Made by a program: the position numbers and the translations under genes
Notes under the pieces: generated by a model
What the model was told of the DNA's origin: nothing
The model's database searches: none
What the model saw: the letters and a program-made list of their open reading frames with translations, nothing else
Assembly (NCBI GenBank): GCA_030549335.1
Contig: CM060194.1
Span: forward strand, 57,564,547 to 57,628,546
DNA: 64,000 nucleotides
Source: Pontederia crassipes
Lineage: Eukaryota > Streptophyta > Magnoliopsida > Commelinales > Pontederiaceae
Direction of reading: 5' to 3'
Shown: in pieces, positions 24,064 to 36,345 of the stretch
Position numbering within the stretch: position 1 is the stretch's first letter
Layout of the letters: every line of letters starts with the position of its first letter

Positions 24064-25096
24064 TATTGAATCCTATGTTTTGATGATAACAAATTAAAAT
24101 GGACCTAAAAGTTACTAATCTACTATCTAAGTGATGATAATACAGGTATAAGATTGATATGAACAGATTCGCAGAAGAATTCGATAAATTAAAAATTGGA
24201 AGAAAAAGTTTCAGTCACGACCGATCGATCGATCGGTCGAGCGACTATGAGCACCGGTCGATTGATATTCGGTGGAAGGAAAGATGACAAGATGCCGGTC
24301 GACGTCGAGACTATACCGGTCGACAGTAATATAGATCGGTCGACTTTGAGACATTACCGGTCGTTGTATCGGTCGAAGGACTAGTCGATCGGACAGTGTC
24401 AAAGCACAAAAATGAGACAACGGTCACATAGATCGGTCGACCGGTCCATCCTAGCAGTCGATCGACCATTCAGTCAAATGAATAGTAACGACTAGAATTT
24501 TGAGGAGAAAATTGAGGGAGACTTTTTGAACGAATTATCAACCCTAGGAGCCTATAAAAGGAGTGACAAAGCCTGAAGAAAATTCATCAAAGCAAGAAAG
24601 AACATTCTAAAGCTCCTCTCAAGTTTTTTAGCATAGAATTGCAAATTTCTTCCCTTTTCTTTTCTTAGTCTTGAGTGTGAGAAAATTTTTTTGTAGAAGA
24701 AAAGAGTTAGATGGAACATTTCCTTTCTAAATCTAGTGAGATTGAGAGCTCCTTGTATAGAGGTGTGCCTAGCCTTTTGAGCGGAGAAGAAGGTGTGATT
24801 GTTTAAAGAGAGTTGTGATTGTTTAAAGAGAGTTGTTCTCTCCCTATAAGAAAAGAGAAAGATAATGAATCTCCGACGGTCTCGAGGTCGAGAAGTCGGA
24901 GCAGGAACGTAGGCCAAAGTATGGGGCCGAACCTCGTCAACATATCGTGGCTTCTTGTATTTGTTCTTTATTATTCATCCACGCATTATCCTTATTTGCT
25001 TGTGATCATTTTTATCGGTTTTCTCCGAAGGTGAATTTTTGGAAAATTTAATTTTACCAATTCACCCTCCCCCCTCTTGGTGCTTTCGATCCTACA
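24064..25096 (+). repeat. 3' LTR of the SIRE-like element
   Basis: 1033 bp, same family as 13442-14457, ending cctaca next to the duplicated ACAAT. It has the same gtcgac-rich U3 block (about 24215-24480) and a TATA-like word cctataaaagg near 24551. Confidence 0.9.
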
Positions 25097-25347
25097 ACAA
25101 TGAGCTAGATGTGGATATAAATGATGTAGATGTAGAGGATTTTGTGCAGGGAGAGCAAGATGCTACTCCATCTCGTAGATCTATAAAAGAGCGGCGTATT
25201 TTCACTCGATATCCAAGTTCTGAGTACTGAGTGATTACTAAAGAGGGAGAGCCAAAGTCAAATTCAAGAAGAAAACTAGAACGAGGTGTCGGATTGGCCG
25301 GCATGAAGATCACGTGATGATTTTTGATGGAGAATCTCCTTCTCTTG

Positions 25348-25363
25348 GACTGGAGGGGGAGAT
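25348..25363 (+). other. Polypurine tract of the older copia remnant
   Basis: ggactggagggggaga just upstream of a tgttgaag word that probably opens the 3' LTR. Position and composition fit the plus-strand primer of copia elements. Confidence 0.6.
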
Positions 25364-25371
25364 CCTTGGAC

Positions 25372-26000
25372 TGTTGAAGTTAATCCAGCCCATTAAGAAG
25401 ATACATCTATTTAAGCTAATTAAATCTAATTAACTTAATTGAGGTTTTTTCTCTCTCTTCAATTGGGATGGGCACCACGTGAAGAAAAAGGGTGCTCTTC
25501 TTCTTCTACAAGCTGCCGAGAGCCAAGAATTTTTTCTTTTCTTTTCTAGAGTTTAGAGTTGATTGAAAAAGAAAAAGAAGTTTTTCTTTGATCAACGGAT
25601 AAAGAAAAGAAGAGTTAGAGAAAAGAAGAGGACTGAAAAAGAAGACAAAGATTTCTTCTTGAAGAACAGAGCTAGATTGGGAGGATCTCTGAGGTTTTAC
25701 TGATACTACAATTATAAAAAATTATAGTAATCATGTGATATTATTCCTACTATTATTTCAGTATTTTTCAGAGAAAAAATATTTATCTCAGTGAATTATT
25801 ATTCGAATTAGAGCAAAATTTGAAAGACATTGTACTCTATTCTTGAATTAGTGATATTGCTATGTGATTGCTCTGTAATTTTTTTCCTTCTCATTGGAGA
25901 GTTTTTTTCACATCTTTTGTCTATTTTTATTTTTTTTATACATCGTGCTTGACTTATATTATTTAATTCACACGTAAAAAAGGAATTAAATTCCCAATAA
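25372..26000 (+). repeat. Presumed 3' LTR of the older copia remnant
   Basis: It begins tgttgaagttaatcc after the polypurine tract and continues as purine-rich then T-rich sequence typical of R-U5. Its 3' limit is uncertain (about 25970-26000), and no matching copy was found on the 5' side of the remnant. Confidence 0.45.
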
Positions 26001-26785
26001 AAACTTGATCATACGCTCACACATCCTGAACCTTATTTACTCTTCTAAATAGTGCACTGAATGGCCCAGCATTCTCGTTGCTATTCTTGGCCCAGCCAAT
26101 TTTACTCTGACATATACCTCGTCTAGTAGGCCTGCCAATGCTAGATGTACCCATCTAACCCGAGGTTTGATAATGGTTTTAACCAAATGCGGTCTATTGA
26201 ATAAGAAGCAAAAAAGTAAATCTGGAATTTGAATTCTAGAATCAGTATCGTTGAAAGAAAAAAAAAAACCATAGTTACGTAAATTCGTTCGTGTCCAACT
26301 TTTCAACTTGCCGATTTAGAGGACTTGAGCGTTCCAAGTGGTGCATGCATACCATGTATGAACTGTTTGCTGTACCCTCTGTCCAATGCATGCACCAGGC
26401 CACGCAATTGATCATGACCAAGTTCGCGTTGCACAGCTCGAACGGCAGTAAAATGTGGTTGGCGTCGAGTTAATGCATGCAGCATCCCAACCGCCTCCAC
26501 TTTCCTCCCATTAATTGGCAGGCAGCTCTTCTCACTCAGTACGTACCTCCTTTTACTTCCCTCGCCGGGTTCTATGACTACTTGCATGGGAGTCCAACAC
26601 GCAGCAAACTTCGCGCCTTGTCTACCATTCCATGCTCAGTTCACGGACAAGCACATGAATGCATCAAAACAGGTCAAATCTGTTTGCATGTCGTTGAACG
26701 TTGTGCTGTGCAGCAGCAGTTCACGGCTTCACGCGGATGTTTCCTTTTCTTCTCCAAGGATAGAGAAATAAATTCTAGTTACAAT
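26001..26785. other. Intergenic DNA, possibly unique sequence
   Basis: Composition is more balanced than the surroundings, with overlapping ORFs on both strands (for example about 26300-26590 minus and 26477-26836 plus). None shows a recognised domain, and the opposite-strand overlap argues against coding. Confidence 0.5.
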
Positions 26786-26790
26786 TATCT

Positions 26791-28772
26791 TGTGACGCTT
26801 CAATATTTCAATAAGAATAATAAAATAATTTATTAATTAAATATAAAATATTAGTGGGATTAAGGAAGAATTTGGAAAGGAATAGGAAGATAATTATAAA
26901 ACGATTATGAAGTGAAAGAAAGATTAATTTTACTTCAAATAAAAATTATAATTAGATTGAAATTAGAAATTTTAATTTGATTTAAAATTTAAATAAAAGC
27001 CTAAATATAGGACTTCTATTGAAAGCCTTGTGCCTAGAATATTTCAACCATTAAACTAATATTAATTATTATTTTAATTCAAAAAATATATGATAAAATA
27101 TTATTATATTAAAGATTTCTAAAAATTAGAGAAAATGTAGAAATAAAAGATTAAAATAAAAGTATAGTTTGATTAAGAAAAGTTATGAAAGACATAAGAA
27201 GAAATTCGAATAGGCGATGAATTTTGGTAAGTGATTATGAAATAATTATTTTAAATTTGAATTTAATTAAATATCAATAATTAATAAATGATTGATTTAT
27301 TATGGATTGTCATGATTAGCTCATAATTAGTCCAAGACTCAATGAAAGTCAAAACTCTAATTAAAACTACAAATATGATTTAAAGGATGGTTGGAAACCT
27401 TATCTTCCTCCACAGAATTTTTTGCACACGAACACTTTCTTTCTCCCTCGTTTGAATGCATTTCGAGACATTCTAGGATGCCAATGATGGCTTGTTTAGA
27501 AACTCTCACATATGAGATCGTCATCCAAGTGATCAACATGAGTTTCGGGACCACATCAAAGAGAAATCACGAACCAAAATTTGACATTCGTGAGTCAACA
27601 TGCAGTAGGAATCCAATTGATTTTTAACTAACTTTAGGTATGTAAGGGTATATGTATATCGACATTTTTGCAAGTGTAAACTATTAGGACTCTTGTTCTT
27701 CATATAGAGATTATTGTGATATAATTTTCTGCCAAATGAAATAATTGGTTGGAGAAATCATGTCAGAAACATGATTCCATAATTGTCATAATTGAGTTAT
27801 TATCATAATTTGTATATCAATATTATCATTGATTATTGATAATTGAGTTATTATCATAAATGTCTATCGTGTTAATAATCTATCACAAATTGATTATCGT
27901 TAAAGTTATCAATTAATGATAATTGATGTAAATTTATTATGGATTGATGGACCAATTGTTTAATTGATTATTGTGGCTCAAATTTGATATTAATAAAGAT
28001 AGATGATAAAAGTTGAAAATTATTGAGCTCATGTCCATTGATTACCCTGTTGAGATTGATTGCATTTTCATGATGGATAGATAATTGAATTGAACAATGG
28101 AGATAGTGTAAAGGGATTGACATGTCACCCTCCGGCTAAAACTATGGTTGTCCTATATATGGTCACTCCTCCCCTATCATATATGAACTTATTAAATTGA
28201 ATTGGTCTTGTCATGGATTTATCCTCCAGGCCCGCATAAAAGAGGATGTTGTTCTTTAATAATAAAGAGCTCTCATATTGTGCGCAAAATGATTGATGAT
28301 AATTTTAAATATTGAATTGATAATTTAATTATTAATTGAATTGCGCCCTAGTGAATTGTGGACAATTAATTTGGTCTTAGTAACTAATGGATAATTAAAT
28401 TGCTCCTTTACGTATGATAGATAATGACTTTTGTGCTTGATGGATAAATTGACTAATAGAATTGATAATTATTAATTGAGATATTTTATAATTGATGTTT
28501 AATTGATAATTATTATTGAATTGTATTGAATTGAATTGAGAAATTATTAATTATAGATAATTAAAATTGAAAGGTCGTTATAAAAATTAGGTTATAAAAT
28601 TGAATAGTATTACCTAGTCAGTCTTTTGGATAGATATATAATTAGTGCTGATCTCCCGGATTAACCTAGGTCGAGTCTTGTGAGGCTTCAAATATGGGGT
28701 TGGGGTTTTAATTAGGAGACACGCTCAAAGGTTTCCTTGTCCAGTGCCCTGTTGGTGTCTTGTTGATATGTA
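26791..28772 (-). mobile_element. Solo LTR, same family as the left-edge LTR, opposite strand
   Basis: On the plus strand it begins tgtgacgcttc; read on the minus strand this is its 3' end. The minus-strand text aligns with 1-2339: 'gagagctctttattatta' near 28260 and a long block near 26940-27060. The pentamer tatct occurs at 26786-26790 and again at 28773-28777, a plausible target duplication that would put the other end at 28772, although the terminal dinucleotide there is not canonical. No coding domain. Old, diverged by many substitutions from its relative. Confidence 0.6.
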
Positions 28773-28777
28773 TATCT

Positions 28778-29107
28778 GATCTTTCGATAGGGTTATCTAA
28801 TAGTCAACAAGAAAAGGCAAGGAAATAGCCGGACATCTGCACTGCGAAGGGTGGCAACAGCGTCAAGCTATAAGAGTACAGTGACGAACACAACACAACT
28901 GTACATACATGGATGGGGAATGCACGTTGCATGCGCGCAGCAGCATTCACTACGAATCTATAGCGATCGAGACCGAGAGGCATTAATAATTGTTACTCAC
29001 ATGTCTAGGTGTGGACTCTAGGCATCGAATGCTTACTAAGGATCAAATTATTTTATGCGCTTTGTTATTAATTCAACGGGAAAGGGTTCCTACTTGTAAC
29101 TTGTAAA
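28778..29107. other. Short intergenic segment, no gene seen
   Basis: Mixed-composition DNA between the minus-strand LTR and the MITE; no ORF of note. Confidence 0.5.
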
Positions 29108-29774
29108 GGCTACGTTTGACAGCACGGAACATTTGATTTGTTCCGATTATTCTGTCAAATGTAGCATGTCACGAGAATATTTGACGAGAACATTTTTTTT
29201 TTAACTTGCGCCACATTCTTTGACATTTTTTTTAATTTCGTTTATTTTTTAATTGTTTTATAATGTATGCATATATAATATAAAATAAATTAATACATTA
29301 TTATAACATAATTTAGGGATATTATAACATAATTTATTAAATGTTATTAATTAAAAATTATAAAATAATTAGCTCTAATAATTAATAAATATTTTATTAA
29401 TTAAACTATTCAATTATTTTTTAAAAAATGTATTATATTTAGATATTAAAATATACGTAAATTATAATATTAATAATATTTAAAAGATTTAATCAAAATA
29501 AATAAAAATAATATTAATAATATAATGATTTACGTAAATTATAAAATTAATAACATATTCTTATTTATTATAATTTTATACCTCATAAAATAATAAATTA
29601 TATTTTTAAATCTTCTTTTTTATCCAAACATTCACTAAAACTTATCCATCACATCAACTTTTTAAATCGTCATCATTACACTTTTTTATCCAAACATCAA
29701 TCCAAATTTTTCTATCAAATCAATTAGTTCTCGAGAACTAATGTTCTACTAATCTTCCCGTACCAAATGCAGCC
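29108..29774. mobile_element. MITE with short terminal inverted repeats
   Basis: The left end ggctacgtttgac and the reverse complement of the right end, ggctgcatttggt, match at about nine of thirteen positions. Flanking aaa trinucleotides (29105-29107, 29775-29777) could be a 3-bp target duplication as in PIF/Harbinger elements, but in AT-rich DNA this is weak. The AT-rich body is shared in the same orientation with 6720-7097. No coding capacity. Confidence 0.55.
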
Positions 29775-31436
29775 AAAAAGTTTGTGCAGACTTTGAAGTG
29801 AGGCATGACATGATATATGGACCACCCTATACATATCATCTATAAGTTCAAGTAGCCAGCTTTTTGGATTGCACGGCTAAGGCTCAGGACGTTTCTACAC
29901 AAGACCAAGGGTGATCTGGTGCTGCACCAAAGCGAAGCAGCATATACTTGTGTAGAATCGATCCCAACCTTTGAAAGATCATGCATCGATCAGATCAGAG
30001 CCCCATGATGTTTTGTCGATAATTGGCGCCATGAGGTCGATGTCAACTCTGTGAGTTGCTTTCGCTTAATGGTTGCATAATCTCTTCTTACAAACTAAAG
30101 GAAACAGGGTATCAAATTAAGTGCAAAGGTGAGATGTGATAGATCTAATGGGATCTGCTTACGAGCAATTTGCTAATAAAAAAACCGTTTGATCTCTTTC
30201 AAGGCTTATGTAATTACATTCCCATTGGTAGCCTTGAGTAGTGTGTAGGGAAAAGAAGTGTCCATTGTCTCTGGTTTACCTGCAGAGTTTAGATATTTCT
30301 GACGCATGCATGAGTCAGAGATGCTCTTCAAAATTATACTCTCTTTCTTTTTTTACCAGTTATAGAACTAGGGATATAGGCATATATCCCACTTTGCGGC
30401 TGGTATACACAATTATGTGGCCAACAAACTTAATATACCTCTAATAAAAAATTAATATACCTCTTTTGTTTAAGATCTCAGCACAAAAGTAATAAACAAT
30501 AAAATAGGAGTACATACTTCGAACAAAGAAAAAAAACTGGGACGAAGAAAAGGAAGACTTGAACCTTAACATTATCCAATTATATCTTTTTAACTTTCAA
30601 ATACTTATATGAACGCTAAATGTGTAAAAACTATTCTTTTTCAATTATACATTTGGACCTTTACCTTTAGTTAACTTTGGAGCCCTCTATGATCACTCCC
30701 ATTTGCAACCACTAATTTCTTTGTTTGCCCACCTTACGCTTTGTCCATTGACATGTAAAGTGTAACAACCGACAAACAGATAAAAAAAAGAAAAATAAAG
30801 AAATTGGAATCGAAACAGGACGGCGGGCCGGAGATAAAAAGCCAAGGTTAATTGAATTAAAAGATTCCACGTAAGAGTTGATCTCCACAAAAATCAGGAA
30901 TTTATCTAATTACTTTGAATCATATTAGATTTAAATAAGATGAGACTTATATATAAGATAAAAATAGAACTTCGTTAAACCCCTCTTCTCCCTAAAATCT
31001 CACGAGCCTTTTCCTCCTCCTCTTGCTGCCGCCATGTGCAAAGCTCGAGCAGAAAGCGATTTCCTCTCGCCTCAATTGCAAGCAGTAATGGAACTCTCTC
31101 TTCTCCTATCATCTTCTCACGTTTTGTCCTTCTCATACCCTCATCGTTGAAACTTTGCACACGCTTATCGAGAGGAAGAACAGGGGGACAACATGGACGC
31201 TATTTAATCGATTTTTCGACGAACGAAAGGAGGGATTAATTGCGAATAAAGGTGGATGAATTGAAATCACCTTGCATGACCCCTGAGTAACGTTGAATCA
31301 TGCCCTAATTGTACATATAAATAAGAAGAGAAAAGAGGGTTCAAGTTTCTTGTTTTGCCTTGTTGATTTTCTTGAATTCATTGATTGATTGATTGATTAA
31401 TTTCATGCATAATTCATTTCCTGTTGTTGTCGGAAG
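29775..31436. other. Intergenic DNA, no gene seen
   Basis: No recognisable coding domain in any frame. A pyrimidine-rich stretch at about 30980-31140 on the plus strand could have been the 5' leader of the transposase fragment that follows, since splice-like sites and exons begin at 31442, but nothing proves this. Confidence 0.5.
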
Positions 31437-31441
31437 ATGCA

Positions 31442-31965
31442 GGATCCTGGAAAGATGTACCAATTCAAGTGCGAGATGACATCTTTCGAACCTTTACAGT
31501 AAGATCTTCTATTTGGGTTACATAATTCGATTTATATTTATTTTAAAATTACTAAGTTTTAACGCTTTATTTGTAGGAAGCAAATCAATTTCATCCGGAT
31601 CTTAATTTAGAGATGATCCGGAGAGCTTTTGGGGAGGTCGCTATGAAACGCCTCCGAAATCGACTATACAAGTTTCGCAAGGTCGTCACGTCCGTCGGCC
31701 TCACTTTGGAGCAGGGCATACAAAGATGCCCAAAACATATTAAGCGCTCGGTTTGATAGTTCCTCTGTAGGAAGTGGTAAGTATGTATACTTTTACATTA
31801 TTTTTATGAAAATTATAGTTTTTTGAAAGTGTAAGTATTTGATGTTCACAAAGGATGGATGAACGATGACAAAGGAAGTCGGAAAAGGCAAGAGCCGTCT
31901 TTCGAAGCTCGAGGCCCACATCCACACAGGGGGATCGATGCGACTTGACGAGCATCGACGGCGCA
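31442..31965 (+). pseudogene. Plant En/Spm-type transposase (Transposase_24-like), 5' part
   Basis: An exon at about 31442-31498 encodes SWKDVPIQVRDDIFRTFT. A 78-bp intron with a GT donor at 31499 and a TAG acceptor ending at 31576 joins it in phase 0 to a second exon, which encodes EANQFHPDLNLEMIRRAFGE and MKRLRNRLYKFRK and reads to a stop at 31755-31757. A further stretch (about 31866-31965) encodes GKSRLSKLEAHIHTGGSMRL followed by DEHRRRM. The order 'W..VP...', 'N....RA', 'HTGGS' matches the plant transposase family linked to En/Spm (CACTA) elements. Normal continuation of the protein is not found downstream on this strand; it lies on the minus strand right next to it. Partial and non-functional. 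The same domain also occurs in domesticated host genes. Confidence 0.65.
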
Positions 31966-31967
31966 TG

Positions 31968-32394
31968 ATAATTTACATATGCGGCTGTGCCGAGGCCACG
32001 CAAGTATTCCCCTCGTGTCGTGTCGGCCACCTTCTCCCAACCAGCAGGATCCTCTACGAAATAGAAAAATTATCAATCATATGATATATAAATTATATAT
32101 CAAGAAACATGTAAATTAAAAACATGACTAAACCAACGAAGAAACATTACCTGGTGGCTGAGTACTCAGATCATCTCCATACTTTTCAGTCATTTTCACA
32201 TTATACTCAACCTATAAAATTTAAACATTATGTATTTAAAAAATAGTGCACTAACGGTAATAACCAAATGACCATATCATGAGACTTATCAGAAGCCTAC
32301 GAGCAGTGGGCGTGACTAGATCATTTGTCTTTCGGCTCTTATGCGTGGCCTCATAGACCACACGAAAGTCTACGGGATCGCCTTCTTTCTCCTC
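31968..32394 (-). pseudogene. Transposase_24-like gene, 3' part, inverted
   Basis: Read on the minus strand, three exon-like blocks follow each other. From 32394, after a ttgtag acceptor, comes EEKEGDPVDFRVVYEATHKS. From 32211 to 32151, with a tatag acceptor and a ccag/gtaatg donor, comes VEYNVKMTEKYGDDLSTQPP. From 32053, after a cgtag acceptor, comes EDPAGWEKVADTTRGEYLRG followed by LGTAAYVN. The YGDD and 'W.KV....G...GLG' words are typical of the C-terminal half of the plant En/Spm-type transposase family. This is the part missing from the plus-strand fragment at 31442-31965, so the locus seems to have inverted with a breakpoint near 31966. A first donor near 32280 reads as a non-GT site, in keeping with decay. 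Confidence 0.6.
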
Positions 32395-32828
32395 CTACAA
32401 TAAAGGTTCAAATTTGATAACACAAGTATAAGTCAAAAGTTTGATAAATTGAAAATAATTGAAAAATTTTGAAATATTTAAATTCACTAGTTGAGTAATG
32501 AGACATCCTTATTCTCATATGAATCTTTTATAGAAAAGGTGCATAATTCCTATTCTAAAACTTGTTATCACCTTGGGCATTGGCTTCATGACCATGCCCA
32601 ACAATTTTCTATCATCTACAGATATATTTGAATAGTCAGTAATAATATAAACTATTTTAATGCAATGCTTCTTACTTAAATTTAAATGATGCAACGACTT
32701 ATTCGTGTTGTATGCACATGAAACTTTAATACTTTAGAGATGTCAAAGAGAGACCTTACATTTGACTCTGATATCATAAATATAATACTTTCATCCTTAC
32801 CATGTGGTGACATTTAAATTGAGGAATG
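32395..32828. other. Intergenic AT-rich DNA
   Basis: No gene, inverted repeat or family resemblance seen between the transposase fragment and the next MITE. Confidence 0.5.
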
Positions 32829-32838
32829 CTACTAATTA

Positions 32839-33296
32839 ATGTTGTCAAGATCTCGATCTAAATTTTAAGATTTTATAATTTTGCGATCTTGCTACTCCTT
32901 ATCTCTATCTTATGATCTTATATATAAGATCATAATTTTGGTCATGCGATCTTATGGTCTTACTCGATCCTATGCGTTCTCATATGATTAACATAATTAT
33001 TTAAATATTACTTTGAAATACATTGTATTTATGATACTAAAAATTAATTTAGATGAAATGTAATATATTTCCTGTATTTTTTTATATGTTTTGATAGAAT
33101 TTTGCTTAAGGATCAATAAAGAAATAATTTACTAAGGTCTAATTTAATATTTAAACCAGGCAAGTTTATAAAAAAACATATTTGTTATTTTAAAAATATA
33201 GTATTATTAATTGTTAAGATCTTACGATCTTCAATTCAATCTTACGATCTTCAATCTTATGTCCCTCTATGTAAGATCCAGATCTTTACTACCTTA
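32839..33296. mobile_element. MITE, probably Mutator-like, with 10-bp target duplication
   Basis: ctactaatta occurs at 32829-32838 and again at 33297-33306. Just inside, ttgtcaagatctcgatct on the left matches the reverse complement of the right end, tagtaaagatctggatct, at most positions. Both ends are followed inwards by repeated gatctta(t/c)gatctt words (32870-32980, 33215-33280). The 458-bp body is AT-rich and non-coding. A 9-11-bp duplication points to Mutator-like; the terminal repeats are imperfect. Confidence 0.6.
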
Positions 33297-33306
33297 CTAC
33301 TAATTA

Positions 33307-36300
33307 TGTAATAGTTTGACTAAAATATTGACTTTAATTAATTCTTTGAACAAAATATAAGAGAAAGACTTAAAATAATAATAGGAGAAATATTACTAAA
33401 AATTGAAATCAAGTATAATATTTGAATAGGGCGGCACAATGCGCTAAAATGAAAGTCTAATAAAGCTAATACAACTCTATAGATCTAGGAAAGAAATAGC
33501 TAACGACAATAGTAATAATATCCTAACACCACTCCACGTGCATATGATCATCACGAATGACAATAGCCATCAATCATTCAATATTCTACTTAACTACAGG
33601 ATCAATGCAGAAAACAATGACACGTGAACTTCGCAGTCCAATGCGTGGATAATAGCTAACAATCAAGAAACATGGGGTTAATGTATAGTATATCAATGTT
33701 ATCAGAACTGGACTAGCCGGTCCGACCGGTTCAACCGTGTTGGAACAGAATATGTAATAAGCATGTGAATAAATATACTCACGTGAAGAATGAGTCTTAC
33801 AAATATTTAAAGAGTAAAATATAAGAAACGATTATGTTTCTTATAATTCATTTTTTCCATCTCTTTCAAGATCGCTCTATTCACTGACTTCTTCTGCTGA
33901 CTACAGCAATATGAAGAGGAAAATGAATAGGCATATCAGTTGCAAAGAGATGTAGATTTAAGAAAGAAACGAGAGAATTATAAGAATAATTAAAGGAACC
34001 GACTCACACAACATGTAGGTGTGAGATGATGTCAAATAATATAAGTGAAATCAAGCATGTCTAAGTTATGATTTATCGTTATGACTTATGTGGTTCCATG
34101 GGTCTATCAAATCGGGGTTTAATAAATTATTTGATATATTTATATATTGATAAGTATGGACCCATAATGCTCCTTGTGCTTTAGACTTCATATGGCCCCC
34201 TTATATTATGTTGACAATGGCCCTAAGTAAATCTAAACTAGTTATACGAAATTCGTATTTGTACTACCTTATGTGGAAAAATAAGAATCACATTATTAAT
34301 TATGTTCAAGTTATGTAATATCCGTGTACAAGAGTTTAAAGAATTAGTAAGCTGTTCAAGAATCATGTATAATGTATGGATGGACAAATATAGAAGCTTA
34401 AAGGGTTTAGAAGTCACATTGACTTGAATAAATGTTAGGAGAAATTTTCAATAAGTAAGTGACTATCTAAGTTAACCGAACATTTAGATCTAGCATACTC
34501 ACACACATATGTACATATAACATAATATACTTATAAATATATAAGGATAAATAAATAAATAAACAGATTTAATTAACTTAGTTTAGTATAGAGTAGATTT
34601 GAAATTTTATTAATATGAAGTATATTTTTCTGTAGCCATTATTAAAGAATGAATTCGCTATCATCGCAATGTATATATATTTTCAAAATAGACTAATATG
34701 GTTGATAAAAGAATTATATAGGAACAAGCAATGCATAAAAAAGGGTTAAACAAATGTGAAAAATTTTGGAAAAAATAAAGAAATAAAATTAAAGTCTCTT
34801 AACTAAGATATGCTTAAGGAGGATATGAGCCCCACAACCATTAAGTATTAAAAGATCAAAACACCAAGTGAGAAAATTTTTAGAAAGTAGTTAAGGTAAA
34901 GTATGGAGAATTTTATAAGTTCCCTACAAAGTTACTGGAGAAGTAAGTTATGCACCTGAGAGGGATGATTATGAAGTAAATTATAAAATTTAATTGAATT
35001 ATATTGACTATGGATATATTTATTAGTTTTCATAATAATGTTCAAATCATATAGGGTAATTAATCATATAATCATGATTGGTAGTTCAAGAGGGAAAATA
35101 AAAACCTATAGATGTTTAGATAATGGGTTAAGCAAGCCATCGGATGATACATAGAATGTTCTCTAAGATGCAAGATATAAGATGTAGAACGTTCTCTAAC
35201 ATGCCTCAACGTCAATACGATGAAAAAAATAATGTTCAAGACTTTGTCTTGATCAAGTGGACCACTCATGATTTGATCATATGTTTTATATATGGATTGA
35301 TTTTTCCTTTTCGACCTTAAAGTTATCCCGACCCTCTCTCACGTGCTACAAGATACCGTTAATACAAAGGATAATAAAATGATGCGCAAAGAAGAAGAAT
35401 GATTGCTTGTCTTCTGTTTTGTTGATTGTTTGGTTTTCCTGATTGTTTGAATTTATTCTGTGTTCACTTGCATTCATGATGTTTTACTAAGGACTTATGT
35501 TAGATAATGTGCACAAATGGTTTTGTTCATTAAGAACTAGATTGTACTATATGATCGACCCCTCATCGTAGATAACATTCGACCTTAACATTGATTTAGA
35601 GTGCTTCAAGATACTCAAGGAAAGAATTTGTTGTGGTAATATATAACCACTAGCCTCCTATGAAATTATATGATTTGACATTGCAAGAAATAGATCAATG
35701 TAAGTCAAGTAAGTTATGTCTTCCACTCAAAAGCTAAATGATTATGATGATGAATCTTAACCCATGATATTTGATTATGTTAGATTTTTATGATTCTTTC
35801 TAAATGATCCAAAATTCATAATGATTAAGGATGAAGTACTCTATGAATATAGGATGACCCCAGGATGTGAAAAATTGACATACCTCATATGGCCACTTCA
35901 TATCTTTTTCATATCACACTTATGTTAACCATACTGCTAAGATGATGAAGTATCGATTCAATGACTCGATCAAATACCTACTCTTGATCTTATATGTGAT
36001 TCCCTTTTATATCATTTATTTGATCATCAATCAAAGAAGTATTCTTTTCTACTATGATGGACAACGTTCTTGGTGAGTCTATTGATCCTTGCACGACATA
36101 TGCTACCCAATAAGAACATCTCTATGGAAATAACTTCATACCATAAAGTCCATGCTAGTGATACTAATGATGATTGAAGATAAGATATATTTTTCACATC
36201 GACTAGAAACTTCTTAGGAGGATTACGATGAGATTCCTATTTGATTCTTCCTTCTAAGATGTATAGCCATTATGCAAAAAGAAAAAGATAGTTACTAGTA

Positions 36301-36345
36301 TTCAAAGATCTAAAAGTCATAGTTAGAAGTTGAGTGTCATATCGA
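33307..36345. other. Intergenic AT-rich DNA without a recognised gene
   Basis: Only short ORFs. A 'ggactagccggtccgaccggttcaacc' segment at about 33708-33734 resembles a word that recurs in plant repeats, but I see no paired end. The rest is AT-rich and probably old transposon debris. Confidence 0.5.

Larger units (their letters stand above)
13442..25096 (+). mobile_element. SIRE-like Ty1/copia element, nested, itself interrupted
   Basis: Two related LTRs (13442-14457 and 24064-25096) bound the element and ACAAT flanks it on both sides (13437-13441, 25097-25101). Inside come a tRNA-Met-type primer-binding site, gag (about 14.5-15.4 kb, lysine-rich, with zinc knuckles), protease (near 16.2 kb), integrase (about 16.5-17.4 kb) and reverse transcriptase (about 17.8-18.3 kb, with ALYELKQAPRAWYE). 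RNase H is not seen. An extra ORF then occupies the env-like position (18375 on), interrupted by a solo LTR at 20091-23581. Three polypurine runs precede the 3' LTR. The LTRs differ by several percent, so the insertion is of middle age. The copy is broken, with many interruptions. The SIRE assignment rests on long LTRs, the 3' extra ORF and repeated polypurine runs. Confidence 0.85.
11241..26000 (+). mobile_element. Old Ty1/copia remnant, split by a nested element
   Basis: The plus strand shows copia parts in order: a gag-like region from about 11.25 kb, a protease region with WIIDSGTSHHAT near 12.13 kb, a GAG-pre-integrase motif DLWHKRLGHMSEKG near 12.5 kb and an integrase core at about 12.7-13.1 kb. 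The integrase-side sequence resumes at 25102 after the nested element (target duplication ACAAT), then comes a polypurine tract near 25350 and an LTR-like segment. Reverse transcriptase and RNase H parts are not seen. No 5' LTR or primer-binding site was found upstream of gag. The copy is clearly broken, with many interruptions, and older than the element inside it. Confidence 0.8.

Noticed and set aside
33708-33734. ccggtccgaccggttcaacc word as a transposon end
   Set aside because: Resembles a recurrent plant repeat word, but no partner end could be placed.
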